From the NCBI RefSeq assembly GCF_041261225.1, contig NZ_JBGCCN010000004.1, positions 62,001-126,000 on the forward strand: DNA of 64,000 nucleotides, in the 5' to 3' direction. The notes under the pieces are model-generated. The model ran no database searches, had not been told where the DNA came from, and saw only the letters and a list, made by a program, of their open reading frames with translations. Source of the stretch: Streptomyces sp. V4I8 (GTDB lineage: Bacteria; Actinomycetota; Actinomycetes; Streptomycetales; Streptomycetaceae). This document shows, in pieces, positions 54,274 to 63,191 of this stretch; the first letter of the stretch is position 1, and each line of letters opens with the position of its first letter. The translations under genes were made by a program, and so were the position numbers.

Positions 54274-56062
54274 GCAACACCGGTGCTTTTAGGGCCTGCG
54301 GAGAAACAAGTCGTTGCTTCCCTGGTTGCTCGTCGTTGTTGTGGTATGGGGATGCTGGAGGGGGTTGAGGCGGCTCTGGCCGCGAAGTTCGAGGCGTTGT
54401 TCCCGCACTTGGACGAGCGTCAGCGCCGGTTGGCCATAGGGGCGGAGGCCCGGTCGCTGGGGCATGGCGGGATCCGGGTGGTGGCCCGTGCGGCCGGGGT
54501 GCGTGAGGGCACCGTCTCCCGTGGGGTTGCTGAACTGGAGTCCGGGGCAGCCCCGTTGGGCCGGGCCCGCCGGGAAGGCGGAGGCCGCAAGCGTGCGGTG
54601 GAGCTCGATCCGGGACTGCGGCCCGCGCTGCTGGCCCTTGTCGAGCCGGACATGCGGGGTGATCCGATGTCGCCACTGCGCTGGACGGTGAAGTCGACCC
54701 GTCACCTGGCCGCCGAGCTGACCGGGCAGGGCCACCGCATCTCGGCGGAGACCGTGGCCGACCTGCTGCGTGAGGAGGGCTTCAGTCTCCAGGGCAACGC
54801 CAAGACCGTAGAGGGCAGGCAACACCCGGACCGCGATGGCCAGTTCCGCTACATCAACGAGCGGGCCAAGGAGTATCAGGCTGCCGGGGACCCGGTGGTC
54901 AGCGTCGACACCAAGAAGAAGGAAGTCGTCGGCAACTACAAGAACGCCGGCGGCGAGTGGCACCGCAAGGGCGAACCGGTCCGGGTGCGGACGCACGACT
55001 TCCCGGACCCGGAGCTGGGCAAGGCCATCCCGTACGGGATCTACGATCTGGCCGCGGACACCGGATGGGTCAGCGTCGGCACCGACCACGACACTGCAGC
55101 GTTCGCCGTGGAGTCCATCCGCCGCTGGTGGAACAGCCAGGGGCGGGGCGCCTATCCGCACGCGCGGCGGCTGCTGGTCACCGCGGACGCGGGCGGCTCG
55201 AACGGCTACCGCACCCGCGCCTGGAAAGCCGAACTCGCCGCCCTGGCCCTTCAGACGGGCCTGGACATCACCGTCTGTCACTTTCCGCCAGGTACTTCAA
55301 AATGGAACAAGGTGGAGCACCGGCTGTTCTCCCACATCACCATGAACTGGCGCGGCAGGCCGCTGACCAGCCACGAAGTCATCGTGAACAGCATCGCCGC
55401 GACGACCACCCGGACCGGGCTGACGGTGCACGCCGAACTCGACACAGGCGCCTACGAGACCGGAGTCCGGATCAGTGACCGGCAGCTGGATGCCCTGCCC
55501 CTGCACCGCCACGAATGGCACGGTGACTGGAACTACACACTGCGGCCCGAGGCATACACCCAGGTCAGCGACGCACCGGACCCCTTCGACCAGCCCAGCC
55601 CCGACCTCGCCTGGCTCTGCTACCCCACCCTGACCGGCATGCCGGCCCCAGAGTGGGAAGCCCTGATCACCACGCTCACCACCCTCCACGAGAGCCAACG
55701 CGAGACGGCGCTGGACAAGCGGCGCGGCCATCGCCCACGAGTCAAAGGCGACGGCACCACCGGCCGCCGCCCCATCCTCACCCTCGCCGACCGGCTCCTG
55801 GCCACCCTCCTCCACCAGCGACTCGGGCTCCCGCAGGTCGCCATCGCCCGCCTCTTCGGCGTCACGCCATTCACCATCAACCGGCGCATTCGCGACATCC
55901 GCCAGCTCCTCGAGGCAGCCGGGCACACCATTCAACCCGCCGACCAGCACCTCGCCACCCTCGACGACCTCCGCTGCCTCGCCAGCACGGCAGGCATCAC
56001 CATCCCTACAGAGATCAAGACGGCGAGTTAATAATCCGCAGGTCCTAACGCACCGGTGTTGC
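54274..56062 (+). mobile_element. ISAzo13-type insertion sequence
   Basis: The 1789-bp element has inverted ends beginning GCAACACCGGTGC (54274-54286, and 56050-56062 in reverse) and continuing with a shared CCTGCGGA block. The 8-bp sequence ACTCGGTG is duplicated exactly at 54266-54273 and 56063-56070. It carries one transposase gene. Confidence 0.9.
54346..56031 (+). CDS. ISAzo13-type DDE transposase
   Basis: 561 residues from ATG 54346 (ATG 54352 is also possible; the frame is open from a GTG at 54271 inside the inverted repeat). The core shows Val-Ser-Val-Asp-Thr-Lys-Lys-Lys-Glu near residue 185, Thr-Ala-Asp-Ala-Gly-Gly-Ser-Asn-Gly near 285 and Pro-Gly-Thr-Ser-Lys-Trp-Asn-Lys-Val-Glu-His-Arg-Leu ('SKWNKVEHRL') near 318. 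These are the three acidic blocks of this family. The extra C-terminal 150 residues include a helix-turn-helix-like segment (Val-Ala-Ile-Ala-Arg-Leu-Phe-Gly-Val-Thr). No mutation of the triad is seen. Confidence 0.9.
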   Translation: MGMLEGVEAALAAKFEALFPHLDERQRRLAIGAEARSLGHGGIRVVARAAGVREGTVSRGVAELESGAAPLGRARREGGGRKRAVELDPGLRPALLALVEPDMRGDPMSPLRWTVKSTRHLAAELTGQGHRISAETVADLLREEGFSLQGNAKTVEGRQHPDRDGQFRYINERAKEYQAAGDPVVSVDTKKKEVVGNYKNAGGEWHRKGEPVRVRTHDFPDPELGKAIPYGIYDLAADTGWVSVGTDHDTAAFAVESIRRWWNSQGRGAYPHARRLLVTADAGGSNGYRTRAWKAELAALALQTGLDITVCHFPPGTSKWNKVEHRLFSHITMNWRGRPLTSHEVIVNSIAATTTRTGLTVHAELDTGAYETGVRISDRQLDALPLHRHEWHGDWNYTLRPEAYTQVSDAPDPFDQPSPDLAWLCYPTLTGMPAPEWEALITTLTTLHESQRETALDKRRGHRPRVKGDGTTGRRPILTLADRLLATLLHQRLGLPQVAIARLFGVTPFTINRRIRDIRQLLEAAGHTIQPADQHLATLDDLRCLASTAGITIPTEIKTAS

Positions 56063-56070
56063 ACTCGGTG

Positions 56071-57055
56071 GGACGCCATCTACGCGCATGCGAGCCCTGG
56101 CGAATGTGTCAAGTACTTCCGAGAGCACAAGGGCAGCAGCATCGAGTCTTTCAACTAGCCGTCGACCCCGGCAGCCCCTCCCCGCATCGCATGGACACGT
56201 GCCGCGCGCAGCTTGGGCCGGTCGGCACAGTCTGCCGAGCCGAGCTGGGCAAGCGTCACATGGGTCAGTGCGCTCCACAGAGGCCGCTCTTGTGCGGTCC
56301 TGAGTTGTGAGAGGACGGCGTACCAGGATCAGGTTTTCGCGGGCGCCGTGAACAGGGGACCCGGTGTAACCCATCTGCGCCGCATAGGCGAGGCGGTTTG
56401 TCCCTGCCTTGGTGGCCGGAAGATGCCACCGGTCGATCCGACCCATCGTCATGACGACTGTTCCCTGCGGCAGTTACCCCTGTCGGGCCCGACCGGGACC
56501 TACTGCGCAGTTCTCAGCGTCCGTGGCCTGTGCTGCGCTGCCTTGACCCTGTATCGAACAGGCTCACAGAACAAGCCCCGCGCCAGCGAGTTTGGGACAG
56601 CCTGTGAATGACTCCATCCGGCGCGGGGCATCCATGGGTCAGGAGGGGGAGTTCAACGCGTCCATCAATGAGGGCTCTCCAGAGGCGAGGGAGTCGACCC
56701 TACAAAGAGGGCGCGCTGGACTTTCACTACGCAGGGAAGTCGCCTCCGTGGGAAGGCCGTGTCACGGCCGTACGAGCGTGCCATGAGGCTTTACCTCGTC
56801 CCGTCGTCTCAACTTGTCACACAGGCCCCCACGACCGGGACTCCCAGTGCCTGGATGCTGTCATCAACCTTGTGCCTGGCGTGATGCTCTCAGTCGAGTC
56901 CTGCTGCCGCCTTCCGTTGCTGCAGTCTCTGACTGATGCGGCGTCAACTCTGCTGCCCCTCCCCCGGTCACCACGTTGACAAGTAAGGCAAATACCGCTT
57001 CCAAGCTGTTTCGGACTGTACGCTGCGGTCTCGGTACGCGGCCCGGAGTGCCGGG
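56071..57055. other. Intergenic region before the partition locus
   Basis: About 1 kb with no supported gene; the open frames here are poor in protein-like features. A 10-bp inverted repeat (56575-56584 with 56620-56629) is the only clear structure. The end of the region leads into the first parS-like palindrome. Confidence 0.35.
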
Positions 57056-57072
57056 TCATTACGGCGTAATAG
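57056..57072. repeat. parS-like palindrome, copy 1 (degenerate)
   Basis: ATTACGGCGTAATAG is an imperfect copy of the 17-bp palindrome CTATTACGCCGTAATAG found at three other places around parAB. It is 32 nt from copy 2. Confidence 0.65.
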
Positions 57073-57103
57073 TTCAGCACTGTCGAGGCGCCGCCGGAGG
57101 GAC

Positions 57104-57120
57104 CTATTACGCCGTAATAG
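57104..57120. repeat. parS-like palindrome, copy 2 (perfect)
   Basis: The sequence CTATTACGCCGTAATAG is a perfect palindrome around a central C. It lies about 90 nt upstream of parA, where ParB or ParA binding could combine centromere function and autoregulation. Confidence 0.75.
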
Positions 57121-57155
57121 CAGGTCGTTGACTGTCCCCCCCTCGGCAAGTGGTG

Positions 57156-57199
57156 TTACTAACGGGGCAGGCGGTGCAGAGGATCTTCAACGTTAGTAA
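57156..57199 (+). promoter_or_regulatory. Operator-like inverted repeat before parA
   Basis: A perfect 9-bp inverted repeat (TTACTAACG at 57156-57164, CGTTAGTAA at 57191-57199) with 26 nt between arms ends 9 nt before the parA start. It is a likely binding site for repression of the par operon. Confidence 0.6.
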
Positions 57200-57208
57200 G
57201 GTGTCCGC

Positions 57209-58444
57209 ATGAGTTTGTCTGCCACCTCCAGCGACCGCGAGAAGGTCGTCTCCAAGCTGCCGGGAGGACTCCGGCAGCTCCTCAAGATCAGAGCTGCCCA
57301 ACACGGCGTCGAGATCCAGACCGCCGTAGAACAGGGCATCGACGACTGGTGCCAGCTTGCATCAGCCCCTCCCCCGGTCGACACGGCTGGCGCGGATTCG
57401 TTTTCTACGTTCCTTCCTCCCGGTCAATGGAGCAGGTTCCGGAACATCGCTGCGGAGCGGGGTGTGTCCCTGATTCAGGGGCTGGCCCAGTCCGTCCAGC
57501 TGTGGCTCGATGCCAACCCCGCCCCGGAGATCGAACGGCCCGCTATCACCCGGCGCATCATCGTCTGCAACCAGAAGGGCGGCGTGGGGAAGACCGCCAT
57601 CACCGCTGGCACGGGCGAGGCTATGGCGGAAGACTCCAGCAGCCTCTACCCGGTCCGTGTCGCCAAGCAACTCCTGGCAGCAGGCGGCGAGGCTGAGAAC
57701 TCGCTCGAAATCGAGAAGCTGCCCGGGCTCGGGTTGCGGGTGCTGCTCGTCGACTTTGACCCGCAGTGCCACCTCAGCAACCAGCTGGGTGCCACTCCCC
57801 TGCCCATCACTGGCGACAGTCTCACCAACCATATGGCGGGCGACCCCAAGGGCGATCTCCGCGATCTCATCGTCTCCATTGACGAAGAAGCCTTTGGAGG
57901 TCGACTCCACCTCCTGCCTGCCTGCAACGATGCGTTTCTGCTCGATGTGCGCCTGTCCGCGGTCCGTGCCAGGGAAGCTGCCCTTGAACGAGCCCTTGCT
58001 CCGCTTGAAGCGGATTACGACGTCATCCTCGTCGACTGTCCACCCAGCCTTGGGCTGAGCATGGATGCCGCCGCCTACTACGGGCGACGACGTGACGGTG
58101 AGAAGCCTGGCCAATCCGGCGCACTCATCATCGTCCAAGCCGAAGACAGCTCTGCCGACGCGTATGAGTTGCTCACCACGCAGATTGAAGACCTTCGAGC
58201 AGACCTTGCAGTCGATATTGACTACTTGGGCATCGTGGTCAACCTCTATGACTCCCGTCGCGGCTACATCGCCACGTCCTCGCTTCAGGGATGGGTCGAC
58301 ATAAAGGATCCGCGTGTCGTTGGACTCATCGGGGACCTGAAGGAACAAAAGGAAGCCGTCCGCGTGAAGAAACCTCTGCTGTCCTACGCGCCGAAGTCAC
58401 AGCAGGCAATCGGCATGCGCGCACTGGCCCGGGAGATTCGATGA
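57209..58444 (+). CDS. parA: ParA-type partition ATPase with duplicated N-terminal DNA-binding segment
   Basis: 411 residues from ATG 57209 with AAGG-type ribosome site. The ATPase has the deviant Walker A Lys-Gly-Gly-Val-Gly-Lys-Thr near residue 125, Val-Asp-Phe-Asp-Pro-Gln (A') near 175 and Val-Asp-Cys-Pro-Pro-Ser near 275. An insertion after Walker A (about residues 135-165) is unusual. The N-terminal 110 residues contain two similar 34-residue segments (Leu-Pro-Gly-Gly-Leu-Arg-Gln-Leu ... and Leu-Pro-Pro-Gly-Gln-Trp-Ser-Arg ...), each like a ribbon-helix-helix half. ParA positions plasmid copies along the nucleoid with ParB. The stop overlaps the parB start as ATGA. Confidence 0.92.
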   Translation: MSLSATSSDREKVVSKLPGGLRQLLKIRAAQHGVEIQTAVEQGIDDWCQLASAPPPVDTAGADSFSTFLPPGQWSRFRNIAAERGVSLIQGLAQSVQLWLDANPAPEIERPAITRRIIVCNQKGGVGKTAITAGTGEAMAEDSSSLYPVRVAKQLLAAGGEAENSLEIEKLPGLGLRVLLVDFDPQCHLSNQLGATPLPITGDSLTNHMAGDPKGDLRDLIVSIDEEAFGGRLHLLPACNDAFLLDVRLSAVRAREAALERALAPLEADYDVILVDCPPSLGLSMDAAAYYGRRRDGEKPGQSGALIIVQAEDSSADAYELLTTQIEDLRADLAVDIDYLGIVVNLYDSRRGYIATSSLQGWVDIKDPRVVGLIGDLKEQKEAVRVKKPLLSYAPKSQQAIGMRALAREIR

Positions 58445-59526
58445 GTAAAGCCGATCAGCTCGGCGTCGGACGCTTTGGTGGCCAGCCCCGAGCCGTCAGT
58501 GCCCGCCGCCAGGCCGTGGCCCTCGCCACGGGAGTACCCACGGAAGGCGTCGCGCCCCCGACCGAGCTTCCCCCTCACCGCATCAGCCTCAACCCTGACA
58601 ATCCACGCTCCAGCCTCGGTGACCTGACCGACCTGGCAGGCAGCCTCAAGACGCACGGTCAGAAGCAGGCGATCACGGTCATGAACCGTGATGCCTACGT
58701 GAAAGCCAACCCGGATCGTGCGAACGACCTCGAGACGGACACGACATACGTCGTCATCGACGGCAGCAGCCGGCTTGCCGCAGCCCGCGAAGCCGGCCTC
58801 GCAACCGTGAAGGTCATGGTCAGCGACGACCAGGGCACGACCTCGGAGGAAATCCTCGAGTCAGCCCTGGTTGCCAACATCCATCGCCAAGATCTGGAGG
58901 AGCTCGACGAGGCTCGCGCCCTGCAGCGTCTTCTGGTCATCCATGGAAGCCAGACGGCATTGGCCAAGCGGCTTCACCGCTCTCAAGGCTGGGTGTCGCA
59001 ACGACTTGCCCTGCTCAACCTCACGCCCGCACTTCAGGAACGCATCGGCCAGGAACCTATCGACCTGCTACGCGCCGTCGGTAATAAGCCTGCCGACCAG
59101 CAGGAAACTGCCCTGGAGGAGCTGAAAGCCCAACGTGCGCGGAAGGAGATGGAGAAGCAGGAGCGCAAGCTCAACAAGCAGCAGGAGGAATCTGCGCGAC
59201 AGGCGCCTCCGACACAGACCGACGACCATTACGACGTAATAGACCGTGCGGCACAGGACCAGATGGAAGCTGGCCCCTCGGCCGAGAAGGCGTCCGCCGC
59301 GCCTGCGGAAGTGGTGCCGGAGCCACGTACTACTGAGGAGAGCAGGGAGAAGACTCCTGCCGCCTCTGACTCTCGTACGCCGCCGACCATCCCGTATGAC
59401 AACGGCGTCTTCGTGGCTCATCATCTGATCCGCAAGATGAGCGACGTTGAGTTCGACAGAATGCTGGCCATCCTGAACGAGCATCAGAAGAAGCGTGTTG
59501 AGGACGCAGAACAACAGCAGCGTTGA
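58441..59526 (+). CDS. parB: ParB-type centromere-binding protein
   Basis: 361 residues from ATG 58441, translationally coupled to parA. The N-terminal ParB/Srx-like nuclease-fold domain has Asn-Pro-Asp-Asn-Pro-Arg near residue 40, Val-Ile-Asp-Gly-Ser-Ser-Arg-Leu-Ala-Ala ('DGSSRLAA') near 104 and Leu-Val-Ala-Asn-Ile-His-Arg-Gln-Asp-Leu near 142. The helix-turn-helix follows (Thr-Ala-Leu-Ala-Lys-Arg-Leu-His-Arg-Ser-Gln-Gly-Trp-Val-Ser). A coiled Glu/Lys/Gln-rich segment and an acidic linker precede a C-terminal dimerisation-like region. One of the parS-like palindromes lies inside this gene (59226-59242). Confidence 0.92.
   Translation: MSKADQLGVGRFGGQPRAVSARRQAVALATGVPTEGVAPPTELPPHRISLNPDNPRSSLGDLTDLAGSLKTHGQKQAITVMNRDAYVKANPDRANDLETDTTYVVIDGSSRLAAAREAGLATVKVMVSDDQGTTSEEILESALVANIHRQDLEELDEARALQRLLVIHGSQTALAKRLHRSQGWVSQRLALLNLTPALQERIGQEPIDLLRAVGNKPADQQETALEELKAQRARKEMEKQERKLNKQQEESARQAPPTQTDDHYDVIDRAAQDQMEAGPSAEKASAAPAEVVPEPRTTEESREKTPAASDSRTPPTIPYDNGVFVAHHLIRKMSDVEFDRMLAILNEHQKKRVEDAEQQQR
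59226..59242. repeat. parS-like palindrome, copy 3 (inside parB)
   Basis: ATTACGACGTAATAG differs from the consensus in the centre and the first bases. It is located within the coding sequence of parB and so could allow spreading or feedback from inside the operon. Confidence 0.6.
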
Positions 59527-59565
59527 CCCCCGTGAGCATTGATGTGCGACGGCGGGGAGTCTGGA

Positions 59566-59601
59566 CAGACGCTCGGCTGGGGTTTCCCAGCCGAGCGTCT
59601 G
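59566..59601 (+). terminator. Strong hairpin terminator of parAB
   Basis: A perfect 16-bp stem (59566-59581 with 59586-59601) with a 4-nt loop GTTT begins 39 nt after the parB stop. Confidence 0.8.
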
Positions 59602-59631
59602 CGCGTGGGCAGGTGCTGAGGTCAGGTCGGG

Positions 59632-59648
59632 CTATTACGCCGTAATAG
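59632..59648. repeat. parS-like palindrome, copy 4 (perfect)
   Basis: Identical to copy 2 (CTATTACGCCGTAATAG). It lies 30 nt beyond the parAB terminator. Confidence 0.75.
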
Positions 59649-59718
59649 GAGCCGATCACTGGGGGAGTGCAGCAGCAGGCGTGAACTGGCAAAACGTGAT
59701 GATGCTTGGTTATCGCAG

Positions 59719-59767
59719 CCCTGCCGACTGCCTGATTCACAGAATGTGAATCAGGCAGTCGGCAGGG
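59719..59767. promoter_or_regulatory. Perfect 23-bp hairpin just before the third plasmid gene
   Basis: A perfect 23-bp inverted repeat (59719-59741 with 59745-59767) has a 3-nt loop GAA. It ends 12 nt before the ATG at 59780, so in mRNA it would hide or sit beside the ribosome site. It could be an operator, a translational switch, a second terminator or a single-strand origin-type structure. Confidence 0.65.
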
Positions 59768-59779
59768 CACACTTGGTTC

Positions 59780-60592
59780 ATGGCACCTCGCTCTCGGAAG
59801 GCCTCCGCCTCGACGAAACCCCTGCTCAAAGCCCCTGTCCGGATCGGCCCGCTCGACGCGGCAGCCTTGGTTGGAGAGCTGCGGCAGCTGCACGAGGACG
59901 CCGAGGATCCGGACATCGAGCGGATGCCTGCAGACAACGAGCTGTACGGAGCACTGCTCTATGCCGAGAAGCACGCGAAAGTCTTCAACAGAGCAGGCAT
60001 GGAAGCATCACAGCGCGCTGCAGGGATCAAGCGCGTCCTGCTGTGGGAGTACCTCCGCGAGCAGGTAGATCTTCACCAGGCGAAGGCCATCGAGGACGCC
60101 CGGGGAGCGAAGGCCGAGTGGGCAGACCTGGCGCCGGTCCTTGCGGTCAACACACCAAGTGCGGCTTACAACAAGGCGAAGCGCCTGCAGGCAACCAGAT
60201 TGACCGATGGCTCACTTGGAGACCGTCCCGTCCGCCGTACTCCGGAAGCGGTCATCGAAGCAGAGCGACGCATCGCGGCTCAGGCTCTCGCCGAGCGCCG
60301 TGCCATGGAGAGCGCACGCGATCGGCATCAGCTGGTACTTCCTGTGGCTCAGCGCGTTCTGGATCACCGGGAGGAATTGGCTGCCGATGCCGACGCGCAG
60401 GACTGGCTTGATGAGATGGCCGCAGTAGTGGACGACTGCCACACGCCCACGCAGCAGGTGAGCCTTGCCCGATATCTGGACGCCGCAGTGCGGGCCTTCG
60501 CCAAAATGGAACAGCGAACCGGCAAGCCACCTGCGACTACTGAGGCCGCACGTCTCGCCTACAGCGCTGCGGTCGAGCTGCTTTCCCGCTGA
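59780..60592 (+). CDS. Helical hypothetical protein encoded next to parAB
   Basis: 270 residues, ATG 59780, weak ribosome site. It is rich in Ala, Arg, Glu and Gln and probably almost wholly helical, with a Lys/Arg/Ser-rich N-terminus. No catalytic motif is seen. Its position after parB with four palindromes nearby suggests a role in partition or plasmid maintenance, but this is inference only. It converges on the TagF-like gene with 28 nt between stops. Confidence 0.75.
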   Translation: MAPRSRKASASTKPLLKAPVRIGPLDAAALVGELRQLHEDAEDPDIERMPADNELYGALLYAEKHAKVFNRAGMEASQRAAGIKRVLLWEYLREQVDLHQAKAIEDARGAKAEWADLAPVLAVNTPSAAYNKAKRLQATRLTDGSLGDRPVRRTPEAVIEAERRIAAQALAERRAMESARDRHQLVLPVAQRVLDHREELAADADAQDWLDEMAAVVDDCHTPTQQVSLARYLDAAVRAFAKMEQRTGKPPATTEAARLAYSAAVELLSR

Positions 60593-60620
60593 CGTCCCAG
60601 CCGGGTCATGAGTTCTCGGC

Positions 60621-62750
60621 TCAGGCGGTCAGGTCGTCCCCGGTCACCGACACCCGCGGCCCGGGCACGGCCGCGGAGACGGCCTCGGCGGTTCCGGCCG
60701 CCGCCCGTGACTCCTGGCCGACGTTGCGCGCCTCGGCCTTGATCGCGAGGTTGGCGACGGCGGTGTTGAACTGGTCGATGGACGTCGGCTCGTCGGGGCC
60801 GAGCAGATACCGCTTGAGTTCGCCCCGGTCCTCCGCCAGCGGGTCGGCCGCCGGGTCACGTACGGCGGCCAGCAGCCCTCCCAGCTCGGCGGCGCTGTTG
60901 GATAGGATCGTCGCGGCGCGCACCGCGGTGTTGTGCCGTTTGAATTCCTCCGCGCCCAGCTCGGCGGAGTCGGTGACGGCGTAGGGCTTGCCGCTGGCGA
61001 TGAAGTCGGAGACGACGCTGGAGATGTCGGAGACCATCGCGTCACAGACGTTGAAGCAGTCGTACAGGCGCGGCTCGGCGCCCGTGATGACGCGGTGTTC
61101 CCAGACCGGGAAGGACCGCCAGTACGCCTCGTTCCACGCTGCCCGCAGCCGGGCGATTTCCTCGTGCTTCGCGACGTCCACCAGGCCGTCACGGGTGGCC
61201 TCGGCCTCGTCGCCGCCCTTGCCGTTGCCCTTGCCCTTGCCGGACAGCTCGGCGAGGCGGGCCTCGATCCGGGTCAGCTCGGCCCTGGCGGCGGCCTGCG
61301 TGGCGGTGCCGGCCGTGAAGCGCGGGTCGGCGGCGCGTGCGGTGGCGGCCTGCTCGACCAGGGCGGTGATCCGCCGGTGCGCGGCGCCGGCCTGTTTGCT
61401 GACGGTGCCGGTGAAGGGGTGCGGCTTGTACAGGACGCGGACCGGCGGGTCGGCCTGCACCAGCTTCTGCACGATGTTCTCGCCGGCGAGCACGATCGAG
61501 GTGTTGCCGGGGTTGCCGTCCCAGCCCTCCCAGGTGGGGGCGTAGAGCACGGTCGGGCAGCGTCCGTCAGCGGCCCCGCCGCGGGGGCCGTCCGGCACGC
61601 CCTGCCAGGTCTGGATCGGCGCCAGCTGCGGGCGGCCGACCTCGACGATGTCGTCGTCACGGACGCCGACGTCGGCGATGGCGTAGCGGTCGCGGCCCGC
61701 GCGGCCGGCGGTCCACACCTCGTCGTAGACCTTGCTGTACGGGTTGACGCTGGCCAGCTTGTCGCTGTCGCCGTGGCCGATGAAGACGTGCTTCATGGTG
61801 GGGACGCGCAGCAGGTGGATGTTCTTGCCGACGTTCGCCGCGTACAGCGCGACGCGCACGCTGGACAGGTCCAGGTTCATCAGGTGCACGCCGCCGGGCA
61901 CGCAGATGACGGGAACCGTGGTGGGCGCCAGGTTGTTCAGGATGGCCCGCTCGCGCAGGATGATCAGCGGCTTGGAGTCCAGCTGCTCCATGGTCTCCAG
62001 CCACATGTTGACCTGGTACGCGGAGTCCCTGGAGCCGGAGAAGTACAGCACCGTCTCCGGCCGGTACTCGGCCAGCCAGTCGTCGACGGCCGCCAGGACC
62101 TTCTCCGCGTTCGGCGGGACCTTCGAGCCGCGGACGTACGGGACGAGCGCCAGCACGTACAGGCAGCCCACGCCCACCGTGACGCCGATGCCGACGAAGC
62201 CGGCCACGGCCGACTCCAGGGCCGCCGAGACCAGGATGCCCGCGACGGCCGCGAGGTCCAGGTGCAGCATCTTCTCGGCCGAACGGTGCAGCAGCCGGCG
62301 CGGCGGGGCGTCGGGGATGCGGATACGGGAGGCGAGGTCGACGTTGCGGGTGGCGACCGGCATACGGCGGCGGTTGCGGATCAAGGTGACCAGCGCGCCA
62401 TGCGGGGCCTGCAGGCCGTAGAAAGCTATGAAGCAGGCGATCGCGCCGTAGTAGATCAGGTCGTCCGCGAACCCGAGCCGGGCCAGCAGCAGGATCAGCA
62501 GCAGCTGTCTGATCAGGAAGCGGATCGACAGACCGGCCCGGACCTTGCTCAGGCGGTTGACCAGATAGCTGCTCTTGCGGTGCAGATAGTGGTCCGCCAG
62601 GTACGTCACGGCGGCCGCGGCCGCGAAGGCGGGAACGCTCGGGACGAGCGCGGCCAACATGAGTACCGGGAAGCCCAGCATCATGAAGGCCGCCGCGGCC
62701 AGCTCGGCCGCGCTGCCCACCCGGGCGACGCGAATAGCGGTGGATATCAC
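60621..62750 (-). CDS. TagF-like CDP-glycerol glycerophosphotransferase-type membrane protein
   Basis: About 709 residues. The start is uncertain: a GTG at 62750 gives a protein beginning just before the first membrane helix, a TTG at 62765 is close by, and the frame is open to 62912. The N-terminal 230 residues include several hydrophobic segments. The C-terminal domain has features of CDP-glycerol:poly(glycerophosphate) glycerophosphotransferases: Lys-His-Val-Phe-Ile-Gly-His-Gly-Asp-Ser ('HVFIGHGDSDK'), Tyr-Ala-Pro-Thr-Trp-Glu-Gly, Lys-Pro-His-Pro ('YKPHPF') and Val-Ser-Asp-Ile-Ser-Ser-Val. It would add glycerol-phosphate units to a teichoic-acid-like wall polymer. A Lys/Gly-rich insertion lies in the domain. 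Confidence 0.8.
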   Translation of the reverse strand: MISTAIRVARVGSAAELAAAAFMMLGFPVLMLAALVPSVPAFAAAAAVTYLADHYLHRKSSYLVNRLSKVRAGLSIRFLIRQLLLILLLARLGFADDLIYYGAIACFIAFYGLQAPHGALVTLIRNRRRMPVATRNVDLASRIRIPDAPPRRLLHRSAEKMLHLDLAAVAGILVSAALESAVAGFVGIGVTVGVGCLYVLALVPYVRGSKVPPNAEKVLAAVDDWLAEYRPETVLYFSGSRDSAYQVNMWLETMEQLDSKPLIILRERAILNNLAPTTVPVICVPGGVHLMNLDLSSVRVALYAANVGKNIHLLRVPTMKHVFIGHGDSDKLASVNPYSKVYDEVWTAGRAGRDRYAIADVGVRDDDIVEVGRPQLAPIQTWQGVPDGPRGGAADGRCPTVLYAPTWEGWDGNPGNTSIVLAGENIVQKLVQADPPVRVLYKPHPFTGTVSKQAGAAHRRITALVEQAATARAADPRFTAGTATQAAARAELTRIEARLAELSGKGKGNGKGGDEAEATRDGLVDVAKHEEIARLRAAWNEAYWRSFPVWEHRVITGAEPRLYDCFNVCDAMVSDISSVVSDFIASGKPYAVTDSAELGAEEFKRHNTAVRAATILSNSAAELGGLLAAVRDPAADPLAEDRGELKRYLLGPDEPTSIDQFNTAVANLAIKAEARNVGQESRAAAGTAEAVSAAVPGPRVSVTGDDLTA

Positions 62751-63191
62751 GGAGAACCTGCTCAAGAAGAGTTGGACGGACGCTGTCCCAGAAGACCCAG
62801 CAGCCAGCACCTGCTCGAAAATGCATACCTGATCAGCGGAAGACGATACGATCGACGGTGCACGACGTCTCGTCAATGCGCTGTGAGGAATGTGACTTGC
62901 CCCAGGTGCCACTCATCTCGCATGGGTAGAAGCAAGGTGCAGGGAACAGGACCGGCTCAAATACTCGAACGTCTGCGTGCCCCTGACTGGTCCGTACGGC
63001 TTCTCACCCACGATCGAGGGAAGCGCGTCAATGCGCTATGCCGTCTGCCGTCATGATCTGCTCTCCCAGGTCTCTTCTGTGAGGCTGACGAAATATGGCC
63101 GCCTCGGCCACCGTGTGCTTGCTCGGCTCTTTTCGAGCGGAAACACCGGACAGCCTGCGAAGAAGTGCTCAACCAGATCTGGGAGAAATTC

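Noticed and set aside
56045..56452. 135-codon minus-strand frame at the right edge of the ISAzo13-type element
   Set aside because: It runs into the element's inverted repeat, and removal of the element does not restore a sensible longer protein.
60933..63056. 707-codon open frame on the plus strand opposite the TagF-like gene
   Set aside because: It consists of Val/Gly/Asp/Arg/Gln-rich shadow sequence with no motif; the opposite strand has conserved glycerophosphotransferase features.
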